A stretch of DNA of 64,000 nt from Ancylostoma caninum (lineage: Eukaryota; Nematoda; Chromadorea; Rhabditida; Ancylostomatidae), in the NCBI GenBank assembly GCA_037903475.1, contig JBAJFG010000136.1:62001-126000 (forward strand), read 5' to 3'. The notes beneath the pieces are model-generated. The model ran no database searches, was not told the DNA's origin, and worked only from the letters and a program-made list of their open reading frames with translations. Positions 23,215-34,355 of the stretch are shown in pieces. Made by a program: the position numbers and the translations under genes. The stretch's first letter is position 1; each line of letters opens with the position of its first letter.

Positions 23215-24030
23215 GCCTGTGGCACCACCTGCGAAAAATCAATAAATCAATAACAACTCGGCGTATGGTGGCTGTTAGATTCGTGATCAGCGTGGTGGAA
23301 AACCCCTGTTAGTACGGTTCCGCTAAACTTGCAGCACAAATTGTGAAAAATCAATAAAATCAATAAATCAGTAACCCGCGGTGCAACGTAGCCCTCAGAT
23401 TCGTGATCAGCGTGGTGAAAAACCCCTGTGGGTACGGTTCCGCTAAACTTGCAGTACAAATTGTGAAAAATCTATAAAATCAATAAATCAATAACCCGCG
23501 GTGCAAAGTGGCCTTGAGATTTGTGATCAGCCGGGTGAAAAACCCCTGTGGGTACGGTTTCGCTAAACTTGCAGCACAAATTGTGAAAAATCAATAAAAT
23601 CAATAAATCAATAACCCGCGGTGCAAAGTGGCCCTCAGATTCGTGATGAGCATGGTGAAAAACTCCTGTGGGTACGGTTCCGCTAAACTTGCAGTACAAA
23701 TTGTGAAAAATCAATAAAATCAATAAATCAATAACCCGCGGTGCAAAGTGGCCTTGAGATTTGTGATCAGCCGGGTGAAAAACCCCTGTGGGTACGGTTT
23801 CGCTAAACTTGCAGCACAAATTGTGAAAAATCAATAAAATCAATAAATCAATAACCCGCGGTGCAAAGTGGCCCTCAGATTCGTGATCAGCGTGGTGAAA
23901 AACCACTGTAGGTACGGTTTCGCTAAACTTGCAGCACAAATTGTGAAAAATCAATAAAATCAATAAATCAATAATCCCGCGGTGCAAAGAGGCCCTCAGA
24001 TTCGTGATCAGCGTGGTGGATTATCCCAGT
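23215..24030 (-). repeat. 120-bp minisatellite with a 240-bp higher-order period
   Basis: About seven tandem units of exactly 120 bp, each with 'AAAAATCAATAAAATCAAT', 'AACCCGCGGTGCAAAG', 'TGGTGAAAAACCCCTGTG' and 'CGCTAAACTTGCAG'. Units at 23461 and 23701 share variants (CCTTGAGATTTGTGATCAGC, CGGG) that alternate with the other units, giving a 240-bp higher-order repeat. Minus-strand open frames here are translations of the repeat. The same unit type occurs inside the Helitrons at 39187 and 59012. Confidence 0.9.
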
Positions 24031-24274
24031 ATGCCCGTTTCGATTTGGATTAGAGCTGAACTAAGAAAATACGATAAAATCGATCGATAAATCGATATCC
24101 GTATCGATACTATCCAATGAGTAGTGTCCTAGGCCCTCCGCCCTATTCGGATGGTCTCCCATGTTTCCAAGGCCCCTGCTCCAACATCTTGCTCACAGAT
24201 GCATTCCTGTCGTTTGAATTTGGCGCCACGCGCGCTGTCCAGATTTTTGAAAAAAAAGTGTCATAAGCGGTTCT

Positions 24275-24280
<6 letters not shown>

Positions 24281-24348
<68 letters not shown>
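24281..24348. repeat. (TA)n microsatellite
   Basis: 34 TA repeats, split from further TA tracts at 25923-25964 and 26859-26923 by inserted transposons. Confidence 0.95.
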
Positions 24349-24351
<3 letters not shown>

Positions 24352-25917
24352 TGCGTTTCATAATTATAGGGACACCCGACTTTTTGCTGTAGCGAGCTTC
24401 AGCGTGAACCAATCGATCTGATTTTTTTCTTTATTCAATTCAGGATGTGAAATAACCTCTGGAGACATACTTTTCACTAACAACTTCAATATATAAGATT
24501 TTTTATAGAGAAAGATAGAAAAACCAGTGTTTCAAAATTATAGGGACACTTGGACTTAATGAAACGATTTACCCAGAAAACGGAATCTGTCGGTGCAATT
24601 GCTACCAGTGGGTTATTCCCTATCCAGTGCTAATCCAAACCTTCGGTGCTTCAAACTTATGAAGGCGTTCCAGAAGAGGTTCGGCCCAACATCGATCTTA
24701 GTTTCTCGAACTGTGCTTTAAAGTTTTTTAGCATAAAAGTTCTAGACGCATTAGGCATGGAACCATCTAGAATTTGTCTTAGAACCATTTTCCGCTAGAA
24801 ATGAGGGTTTACAAGCGGTTTTCAGGTACAAGGTGTCGAGTTTGTGGCAGCTTTATCGTGCTGTGGTGCCTTGACCCACGGGGATAACTGCACTTTCTTG
24901 AACCAAAGCAAACTTTTGTCAGCGATAACCACTCAGATGTGGTGTTGAATGATCACACAGGATTTGGTGAATGCCCCTATGTTGAATTCTAGTTGATACA
25001 AAGACGTTGAACAACTTACGCCGTGCACGACATGACATGCTCGAAAAATCCATTTCACCTCCCAAGTACCGTCTTGGGAAACTAATTCATTTCTCCAGAA
25101 ATATTACCTGATCTTATGAATAAGAGAGAATTCGATCGATTCATGACGAAAAGAGGCCTTATTGAAGAATTAAGGCCACAATTATGTTTCCTTTTTATGA
25201 TGGGATTTAGGAAGCGACTGTGTGCAGTGTCGATTGGATCTCGTGCATGTCGTAGGCTGTTCATCACCTTCGTATCAATTAGAATTTAGAATAGTGACGT
25301 TTAGCAAATCCTGTGTGATCATTCTACATCACATCTGAGTGGTTATCGTTGACAAAAGTTTGCTTTGGTTCAAGAAAGTGCAGTTATCCCCGTGGGTCAA
25401 GGCACCACAGCACGATAAAGCTGCCACAAACTCGACGCCTTGTACCTGAAAAACGCTCGTGAACACTCATTCCTAGCGGAAAATAGTCCTAAGACAAATC
25501 CTAAATGGTTCCATGCTTAATGCATCTAGAACTTTTATGCTAAAAAACTTAAACACACTGTTCAAGAAACTAAGATCTATATTGGGCCGAACCCCATCTG
25601 GAACACTTTCACCAGTTTGAAGAACCGAAAGTTTGGATTGATAATGGATACGGAATAACCCACTGGTAACAAATGCATTGACAGATTCCGTTTTCTGGGT
25701 AAATCGTTCCATCAAGTCCAAGTGTCCCTATAATTTTGAAACACTGGTTTTTCTATCTTTCTCTATAAAAATCCTATATATTGATGATGTTAATGAAAAA
25801 TATGTCTCTAGAGCTTATTTCACATTCTGAATTGAATAAAGAAAAAATCAGATCGATTGGTTCATGGTGAAGCTCGCTACAGCAAAAAATCGGGTGTCCC
25901 TATAATTATGAAACGCA

Positions 25918-25920
<3 letters not shown>
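24349..25920. mobile_element. Tc1-type foldback element with ~650-bp inverted arms
   Basis: The two ends match as inverted repeats: CAGTGCGTTTCATAATTATA at 24349 and its complement ending at 25920. Homology continues for about 650 bp per arm (24349-25000 and 25265-25920), leaving a ~260-bp loop. Within each arm a second copy of the terminal motif ('GTTTCAAAATTATAGGGACAC') lies ~190 bp inside, like the internal repeats of IR/DR Tc1 elements. It is flanked by (TA)n. No transposase motif is visible in the arms or loop, so it is non-autonomous. The arms have diverged by scattered substitutions. Confidence 0.8.
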
Positions 25921-25964
<44 letters not shown>

Positions 25965-25968
<4 letters not shown>

Positions 25969-26854
25969 AAAGTTTTGCACCGAGATATTTTCTGGGATCC
26001 AGAATTCCATAGACTTCGAATCAAAATGCCACTACATGTGAACTGTAGGATACACCTGGATGCAGCTATACAATAATCGCCAGACATCTCGAAGCGCGGG
26101 GTACAGAAAACTAATGACGGATTGGGTTCCCCGCGAACTGAGTGCCTTGCAGGATTGAGTGTGTGCCCGTCTTTGGTGCTGCGTCCACACAGGAGGAACT
26201 TTCTCCGCCAGCTCATAACTGGAGATGAGAGTTGGGTCTGTGTGTTAACCACATACGAGAGAAAAGTTGAGTCGCGCGTAGAGAACCATCTCCAATATAG
26301 CCGAAAAGAGAAGTGCACGAAAGAAGGATTTTCTGTGTTGTTGGTGTAATTCCGAGAGAATGCTGTATCGAGAACTGCTGACACCTGGGCCACCGTGACT
26401 CCTAAGTCTACTGTTCTCAACTACAGAAAATTGGCAGACGCAACTCACTTAGAGCGGGGAAAAATTGCCCATGTTGCTCCACTTCATGACAACGCCCGAC
26501 CTCACGTGGCAAATCTTACCCACCAAAAAATTGCCGAATTAGGTTGGGAAGTTCTACCACGCCCTGCTTGTTCTTCTGACTTATCCCCGTTTGAGTACCA
26601 CTTGCTCGGAGTCTTGAGGCTGCATCAACGAGAAAAGAAATTCAGTGATTGGACCAAACCGAAATGTGAGATTCCAAGCTTCTTAGTCTCGCAGCTGCCA
26701 GAGTTCTTGACTTCTGGAGCTGATGCTTCAGTGAGGCGCTGACCATACCTCGTGGATCATGAAGTTAATTATTTTGTTGGTTGATATCTATTCATAATGA
26801 ACTTAACATTTTTTGAAAAAAGTATGAAATTAGGTGCAACACTTTCGGACCAAC

Positions 26855-26858
<4 letters not shown>
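25965..26858 (+). mobile_element. mariner-like element, internally deleted
   Basis: The left end TCCGAAAGTTTTGCACC (25965) matches the complement of the right end GGTGCAACACTTTCGGACCAACCTA (26833-26858). A TIR beginning TTAGGTTGG is classic for mariner; the left copy has lost its outermost bases in the TA tract. At 894 bp it is shorter than the ~1.3 kb of complete elements. Confidence 0.8.
26060..26742 (+). pseudogene. mariner transposase remnant
   Basis: Fragments in more than one frame: 'RQLITGDESWV' (26198-26230) holds the first catalytic aspartate. 'LHDNARPHVA' and 'HQKIAELGWEVLPRP' (26480-26570) hold the second. 'SDLSPFEYHLL' (26577-26610) is the third site, where the residue 34 positions after the second aspartate is E instead of the mariner D. 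The frame ends at 26742. The product would cut and paste the element at TA. Frame changes near 26350 and loss of the N-terminus make it inactive. Confidence 0.82.
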
Positions 26859-26923
<65 letters not shown>

Positions 26924-26925
<2 letters not shown>

Positions 26926-27880
26926 CAAAGCGCCGTAAGGGGGCTAGAGCGGCTAGAGATACGCGGCGGCACTCATAGACACCGCAATCTTGAGGCGCAG
27001 ACTGTGGGGCGAAATGGCCGATTTTTAGCGACTCAGACACATTCGTTTCGAGACTCGCAATTACGTCACTGCTGGCTCTCCCGCATGCACGAGGTAGTGA
27101 TTTCATCACCTTCGCTGGCGGTCTCGCAGCATAGGGGTGAGGGAATGTTTACAAGCTTCAGCCAGCACAATGTACGCAGCAGGAAAACCACCCTTTCACT
27201 GTTGCCAATATATCAAGGCATGACATTGTGTAACCAATCAACAATATACGGATACGGGTCCACCGATGGAGAAAGGGCCCGCCGTGGCCCAATGGTGTGG
27301 GGGACGCCAGGACACGGGTCCACCGATGGAGAAAGGCCCAGTGGTGTGGGGGACGCCAGGATACGGGTCCACCGATGGAGAATGGGCGCGCCGTAGCCAA
27401 GAACGGGTCCACCGTAGCCAAGTGGTGTGATAAACGCCAGGATACGGGTCCACGAGGAAGGATTCGCCGTTGCTCAATCGTGTGGAGAGCACCATGATAC
27501 GGCTCCGCAGATGGAGAAAGGGTCCGCCACGGCCCTACAGTGAGAAAATTGCGAGAACACTGGTCCACCGATGGAGGAAGCATCCGTCGTAGCCCAATGG
27601 TGTGGAGAACGTCAGGGTACGGGTTCACTTTGGTCCGATAGTGTTGCTCCGAATGCTGGGATGATCCCCTAGAGAACGGATCCGGCTCGCCCTAACTGTG
27701 GTGAGGAAGGCGATAGAATGCGGGCGCTCGGATGGAGAATGGGCCCGCTGTGGCCCAGTGGTGTGGATAACACCAGGATACGGGTCCGCCATTATCGGAT
27801 TGGTCCGCTGTGACTCAGTAAAGTGGAGAATACCAGGATATGGTTCAGCCGACGGTGAACGGGTTCATTGTGGACTAATA
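26924..27880 (+). mobile_element. Helentron-like element, copy 4, 3' truncated
   Basis: Starts AACAAAGCGCCGTAAGGGGG immediately after (TA)n and matches copy 2 closely for 300 bp. It then carries the ~60-bp minisatellite (27245-27880). No 3' hairpin end is found before Helitron-type sequence takes over at about 27882. Confidence 0.65.
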
Positions 27881-28129
27881 GTATATGCTGAGCACGAAAA
27901 TGGCAACCATTTTGAAAGATATTATCGATCTATTGATTTTATTGATTTTCGTACACTTCTGCTCAGGGATCGGCGAGGAGATGCCCACAGGGGTTTTCGG
28001 ATATGCTGAACACAAATATGGCGTTAAGCGTTATACCATTTATTTTATCCTTTCCGAATGATTCCCCTCTCACACCTACAGGTTTGATTGACGTACGGCG
28101 CAGCAGTACCGAGCGAGTGAGGGGGCGTT

Positions 28130-28151
28130 GGTTCAATTACCCAAGTTTGAG
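28130..28151 (+). repeat. SL1-like 22-mer upstream of Helitron Rep
   Basis: Reads GGTTCAATTACCC then AAGTTTGAG, 21 of 22 identical to the nematode SL1 leader, followed by GTATTTT. It lies ~385 bp before the putative Rep start. No Sm site or SL RNA body follows. Confidence 0.8.
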
Positions 28152-28513
28152 GTATTTTTTACACGAGCGTGTTCGTCCTGCTAGAGGCTGGACGTACTGT
28201 GACGGGGGACCGATGCACCCGGCGGAATTAGACGCGCCAGCGCAGCCCGACGCACCAGCGGCGCCGCTGCCGCAGCAATGGTCCGGAGCACTGGCTGGGT
28301 CGGCAGCCTATACATAGGCCGTCGTGCTGGGACGCCCGCCCCCCCCCCCCCAGTGGGCGGGGCATGTCCCCACGATAGTGCGTAAATACTGGCAAGAATC
28401 CGCGCACTTTGCGTTCTGTGAAAACTTGCCTCGGCACGTTTTCTGCGCTCAAACCTTCCAAGCCCTAAAAGCTACGTGTGCTTAAGTGAAAGTAAGTTGT
28501 AATTTCAGCCAAA

Positions 28514-31500
28514 ATACCCCCTAAGAAGCGAGCTTCTCTAAGTAGGGTGGACCAAAAGGCGAAGCAAATGAGAGAATCACGAGCTGCGGAGACAACAGAG
28601 CAACAGGATGCTCGACTTCAGCAAAACCGATTAAGAATGGCTGAGTTGAGGGCCGCTGAAACATCCCAACAGCGCGATTCCAGGCTCGAAGAACAACGAG
28701 GAAGAACTGCTGAATTGAGAGCTATCGAAACACCCGGGCAGCGTAGCACTAGGCTCGAGGAAAACCGGCTAAGAATGGCCGAGCCGAGGGCCACTGAAAC
28801 ACCCGAACAGCACGATTCCAGGCTCGAAGAACAACGAGAAAGGACTGCTGAATTGAGAGCTATTGAAACACACGGGCAGCGTGGCACCAGACTCGACGAA
28901 AATCGGCTAAGAATGGCTGAGTCGAGGGCCGCTGATACATCCGAACAGCGTGACACCAGACTCGAGGAAAACCGAATGAGAATGGCGGAGACGAGAGATG
29001 CTGAGACATCCGATCAGCACGGATCCAGGCTCGAAGAACAACGCCAAAGAACCGCCGCAACGAGGGCTGCTGAATCACGTGAGCAACACGAAAATCGACT
29101 CCAGAACGAACGCGTGCAACGCCAAAATTCAAGACAAGCGTCCAGGCGAGCTGACTTACGGTTGGCGGCGTTCCGATACGATTCCAGTCACAATTACCGA
29201 GAACATCCAAAGGTTGTAATTGGGAAAATGGATGTTATCTGCCCTCATTGCCAGGCGAGGAAGTTCAGAGGTGAACCTCCTGGAATGTGCTGCTCAGGAG
29301 GAAAGGTTAAGCTACCTCCTCTAAACCCTCCACCCGAACCTCTCCGTTCATACATGTCTGGAACTACTGCGGAATCGAAACATTTTCTGCAAATCATAAG
29401 AAAATACAACTTCTGTTTCCAGATGACGTCCTTTGGTACGACTGCAACTGTCCAGGAACCCGGTTTTATGCCCACCTTCAAAGTGAGGGGGCAGATCTAC
29501 CATAGAGTTGGGTCCCTTCTTCCCCTTCCCAACGAGAATCCAAGATTCCTCCAGATCTATTTCACGGGCGATGAAGAGCAGCAAGCTGATCAACGTTGTG
29601 AAAATATCGGCGGCACAAGAAGGAACATTGTCCTGGATCTGCAGAGGATGTTCCACCAGCATAACAATTTGGTGAGACTGTTCAAGACATCACTGGAAAG
29701 GATGCCAACAGACGAATATAAGATCGTCATCCGAGCTGACAAGAGAACAGCGGGCGAGCATGAGCGTCGTTTCAATGCGCCTACCGTGAACGAAGTTGCA
29801 GTAGTGATAGTTGGTGAAGACGTCGATAGGCGCGACATAATTATCCAGAAACGGAACGACTCATTGCAACGTATTTCGGAGACACACCGATCATACGACG
29901 CTCTTCAGTACCCAGTGATATTTTGGGAAGGTGAGATTGGGTACCACTTCAATCTAAAACAAACTGACTTCAGGACAGGCAGTCTAACCAACAAGAAAAT
30001 TTCAGCTAAAGACTTTTATGCAAGCCGAATTATGATAAGAGACGAGTCATCAGATCACCTCCTAAAGTGCCGTCAGCTTTTCCATCAATTCATTGTCGAC
30101 ATGTATGCCAAAATAGAGAGTGAGCGTCTTCTCTACATCCGCCTCAACCAGAGGAAACTACGAGTCGATGATTATATCCACTTGCGGGATGCTGTAGCGA
30201 ACGATGGCGATTCCACGGATGTTGGGCGATTGGTCATATTACCAGCGACGTTCACAGGTAGTCCACGACATATGTACGAATACGCTCAAGATGCGATGCT
30301 ATACGTTCGCACCTGTGGACGTCCAGACCTATTCATAACGTTTACGTGCAATCCGGAATGGGTGGAAATCAGAGAAGAACTCCTGGAAGGCCAAGCACCA
30401 TCTGATCGCCATGATTTGATCGCGAGAGTTTTTAAACAAAAACTCACAAAGTTTATGGATGTTATAACCAAGAGTCATATTTACGGAGAAACTCGATGTT
30501 GGCTATATTCAGTCGAGTGGCAGAAAAAAGGTCTCGCTCACGCCCACATCCTAATATGGCTCAAGGATAAGATCCATCCGACTCAAATCGACAGCATTAT
30601 TTCGGCTGAAGTTCCGAATCCAGACCAAGGTCATGGACTTTTCGATATAATGACCAAGGACATGATTCATGGACCGTGCGGTCCACTGAATCCCAACTCC
30701 CCCTGTATGAAAAATAGAAAATGTACAAAAAAGTATCCGTGTGAGTTTATACAGGAAACCCAGACCGCAAATGATGGCTACCCTCTATATAGAAGAAGAA
30801 GGCCAGAAGAAGGAGGATTCACTGCGATTGTGAGAGTAAGAACGAACAATCAGCAGACAGAAATTGAGGTGGGCAATAGGTGGGTGGTGCTTTACAATCC
30901 TTTGCTTTCGAAAATGTTTGAGGCCCACATCAACGTTGAATACTGCAACTCAGTGAAGTCCATCAAATGCATCTGCAAATACGTCAACAAAGGCAGCGAT
31001 ATGGCAGTCTTTCGACTAGAAAATGAAAACGATGCACTTGATGAAATCATGCAGTGTTTGATGGGCAGATACGCAAGCACTAACGAAGGAGTGTGGCACA
31101 TTCTATCTTTTTTAATCCACGAACGTTATCCACCTGTTGTACATCTCAGTGTTCATCTGGAAAATGGACAGCGGGTTTACTTCACCGCTGATAGCGCTGA
31201 GGAAAGAGCGGCAAATCCACCTAATACAACATTGACGGCATTTTTCCAGTTATGCCAGCAAGACGCATTCGCCAGAACCCTTCTATATCCAGAGGTGCCA
31301 AAGTATTATACCTGGAACGCATCGAGGAAAGTGTTTTGTAAGAGAAAACAAGGTGCTGCTGTTCCAGGTAGCGATGTCCGTGCGAGTGACGCCTTAGGAC
31401 GGGTCTATACAGTCCATCCGAACAAAGACGAATGCTACTTCCTGAGACTATTACTTCACACAGTTCGGGGACCAACTTCGTTCACAGACCTGAAGACTGT

Positions 31501-31573
31501 GGATGGCGAAGTCTGCGAAACTTATAGGGAAGCATGTCAAAGACGTGGCCTGCTTGAAAACGACCAACACTAG
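28514..31573 (+). pseudogene. Helitron Rep (HUH-Y2) domain
   Basis: Translation is open from 28514, where ATA CCC CCT AAG AAG stands in place of a likely ATG start; the first retained in-frame ATG is at 28568. Residues counted from the GTG at 28547: ~5-190 are a 23-residue repeat; ~228-252 a zinc-finger-like C..C...C-C; FITFTCNPEW at ~596-605 is Rep motif 1. KKGLAHAHILIW at ~660-671 has the metal-binding H-A-H. KCICKYVNKG at ~806-815 is the tyrosine motif, with the first tyrosine replaced by C and the second (Y812) retained. The frame stops at TAG 31571-31573, where TGG is expected from the family. It would nick and join element ends in the nucleus. Inactive. Confidence 0.92.
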
Positions 31574-33312
31574 GACACCACGTTGGCTGAAGCATGTCTG
31601 ACCTGCTTCCCTTCCCAACTTCGGAGCCTGTTCGCAATCATATTAACAAGTTGTGCTCCATCGAACCCGCAAAGTCTCTGGGAAAAATATAAAGAAAGTC
31701 TCAGTGAGGATATTTTCAGGGAGCAGCGTAGAGCTAATCCCGAAGTGAACTTCTGCGCTGAGATTTCCAATCAGGCTCTTATTCTGCTTGAAGACAAGTA
31801 TATATCCATCAGCAGTAAGACCCTTTCGGAACTTGGCCTACACGCACCATCCCGCACTGGAGCTGAATTAGTGCAGAGCGAAGTTCTGCGAGAAAGGAAC
31901 TACAATGCTGAAGAGTTGGGAAGATTCGTCCAAGCAAATGAGCCTCTCTTAGTTCCTGACCAGAGGTTAGCCTATGAGGCAATCATGGATATGATAAGGA
32001 ATGGATATGGTGCACTCTTTTTCCTGGATGCACCAGGTGGGACAGGAAAGACATTCCTTATTAATCTTCTGCTCGCCGAAATTCGAAGACAGAACGAAAT
32101 CGCTGTAGCAGTTGCTTCGTCTGGCATTGCAGCCACACTATTAGATGGAGGTCGGACTGCACATTCAGCATTGAAGTTGCCTTTGGATCTTGCACGTTCC
32201 GAAAATCCAGTTTGTAATATAAGCAAAGGCTCTGGAAAAGCTCAACTGTTGAAAACGTGCAAGGTTATTGTGTGATATGAGTGCACCATGGCGCATGAGA
32301 GAGCTCTTGAAGCACTTGATCGAACTTTGCAAGACATAAGAGAAAATAATCGCCTTATGGGTGGAGCTGTTTTAGTTCTTGCGGGCGACTTTCGCCAAAC
32401 TCTGCCTGTTATTCCGCGAACTACAGCAGACGAACTTAACGCATGTCTCAAATCTTCGTATCTTTGGAGGCATGTTCGAAAAATGACATTGACCACAAAT
32501 ATGAGAGTTCATCTGTGACCACAAATATGAGAGTTCATCTGCAAGGCGATTTGAGTGCGCAGAGCTTTGCTCAACAACTACTGCGCCTTGGTGACGGCGA
32601 CTTCCTTATGGATCCGGACACTGACTTGATCTCCTTCCCATCCGACTTCTGTAACTTGACGGAATCACCTGAAGAATTGATAGTCAAAGTCTTTCCAGAC
32701 ATTACTAACAACTTCAGGAACCATCAATGGCTTTGCGATAGATCGGTTTTGGCCCCCATGAATGACGGCGTGAACAAAATCAACACCGAGATCCAGAACC
32801 AACTTCCAGGTCCTGCGGCAACGTACGAGTCCATCGACACTGTTGTAGATAGGGAACAAGCTGTGTGTTACCCTACAGAATTCTTGAACTCTCTGGAACC
32901 GCCAGGCATGCCACCGCACAGGTTGGTTCTAAAGGTTGGATCACCAATAATGCTGCTTCATAACATGGACCCACCGAAACTATGCAACGGTACAAGGCTT
33001 TGCGTTAAAAACCTCATGCCAAACGTAATCGAGCCTACAATATTAACTGGAAAGCCTAAAGGAGAGGATGTCTTCATCCCACGCATTCCAATGATACCTA
33101 CGGACTGGATTGTCGCGGTCACGTTAAATAAAGTTGTTGCATTTTGCCAAAACAGTTGCAGTTGTTGCAATTCATTGCTGTTTTTTGCAATCCAGTGCAT
33201 CATGATTGGTGTCATTGCATTTTTTTAATGAATTGCATAAAATGCAATGCATTAAATTGAATGCAATGACAAAAATTGTAATTCATTGCAACGAATGCAT
33301 TGCATCTGTTTT

Positions 33313-33334
33313 GGTTTAATTACCCAAGTTTGAG
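33313..33334 (+). repeat. Perfect SL1 22-mer, left arm outer
   Basis: Reads GGTTTAATTACCC then AAGTTTGAG, 22 of 22 to the canonical nematode SL1, immediately followed by GTACTCAAATGCG. The GT matches the SL RNA donor position, but the following sequence does not match the SL RNA body. Confidence 0.92.
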
Positions 33335-33527
33335 GTACTCAAATGCGTTGCGTCGTATCTGTTGTGAGGGAAAAATCCAAAGAAATATTTTTTGATGAAT
33401 TACCCTTAAATTCAATGCTTTAAATGAAATGTATTAAATGAAATGCATTGAATGCAATGCATTGACAAAAATTCACCGCATTGACAAAAATTGCAATGCA
33501 TTGCAACGAATGCATTGCATCTGTATT

Positions 33528-33549
33528 GGTTTAATTGCCCAAGTTTGAG
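33528..33549 (+). repeat. SL1-like 22-mer, left arm inner
   Basis: 21 of 22 to SL1 (ATTGCCC for ATTACCC), followed by GTACTGCCGAGCG. Confidence 0.88.
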
Positions 33550-34119
33550 GTACTGCCGAGCGTTGCTTCCTATCTAGAGCGGTGGAAAAAATGCGCCGCA
33601 TTATTCAAACAAGTCAGTGCATAAAACTAAATGCATTAAACGCAAAGAGTTGCACTTATTGCAATCACTGCATTTTTTCAACAATACGTTGTATATTTTT
33701 CAATGCATTTATTTTTTATTGGTTGTCCCACCCAATTATGAGATCATCTCAACCGATGCACTGCATTAGTCTTCTATTAGACTCCACGCGAGGTATAGCA
33801 CAGGGCTTCCGCGGCTACGCCTCGCCCACAATCGATAGGTATTGCTAGTGGCGACGGCGACAACCTGTGCTATACCACGCGTGGAGTCTAATAGCAGCCT
33901 AATGCAGTGCATCGGTTGAGATGATCCCATACTTGAGTGAGAGAACCAATGGAAAATGAATGCATAGAAAAATATACGGCACATTGTTGAAAAAATGCAA
34001 TAGATTGCAATAAGTGCAACGCTTTGCATTTAATGCATTTAGTTTTATGCACCGACTTGTTTGAATAGTGCGGTGCATTTTTTCCAACGCATTAGACACG
34101 GCGCAAGGCTTGGCAGTAC

Positions 34120-34141
34120 CTCAAACTTGGGTAATCAAACC
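34120..34141 (-). repeat. SL1-like 22-mer, right arm inner
   Basis: Reverse-complement copy, 21 of 22 (GGTTTGATT), followed on its strand by GTACTGCCAAGC. It is the arm partner of 33528. Confidence 0.88.
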
Positions 34142-34333
34142 AAAACATATGCAACGCATTAGTTGCAATGCATTGCAATTTTTGTCAATGCAGTGAATTT
34201 TTGTCAATGCATTGCATTTAATGCATTCATTCAATACCTTTCATTTTAAGCATTGGATTTAATGTACTTCATCAAAAAATATTTCTTTGCATTTTTTCCC
34301 TCGCAATAGATACGACGCAACGCGTTTGAGTAC

Positions 34334-34355
34334 CTCAAATTTGGGTAATTAAACC
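34334..34355 (-). repeat. SL1-like 22-mer, right arm outer
   Basis: Reverse-complement copy, 21 of 22 (CCCAAATTTGAG), followed on its strand by GTACTCAAACGCG. It is the arm partner of 33313. Confidence 0.88.

Noticed and set aside
23472..23987. 171-codon minus-strand frame with repeated peptide
   Set aside because: Translation of the 120-bp minisatellite; unit length is a multiple of three, so stops are avoided by chance.
23215..24030. Regularly spaced repeats as a possible CRISPR array
   Set aside because: Units are 120-bp head-to-tail repeats without unique spacers, in a eukaryotic genome.
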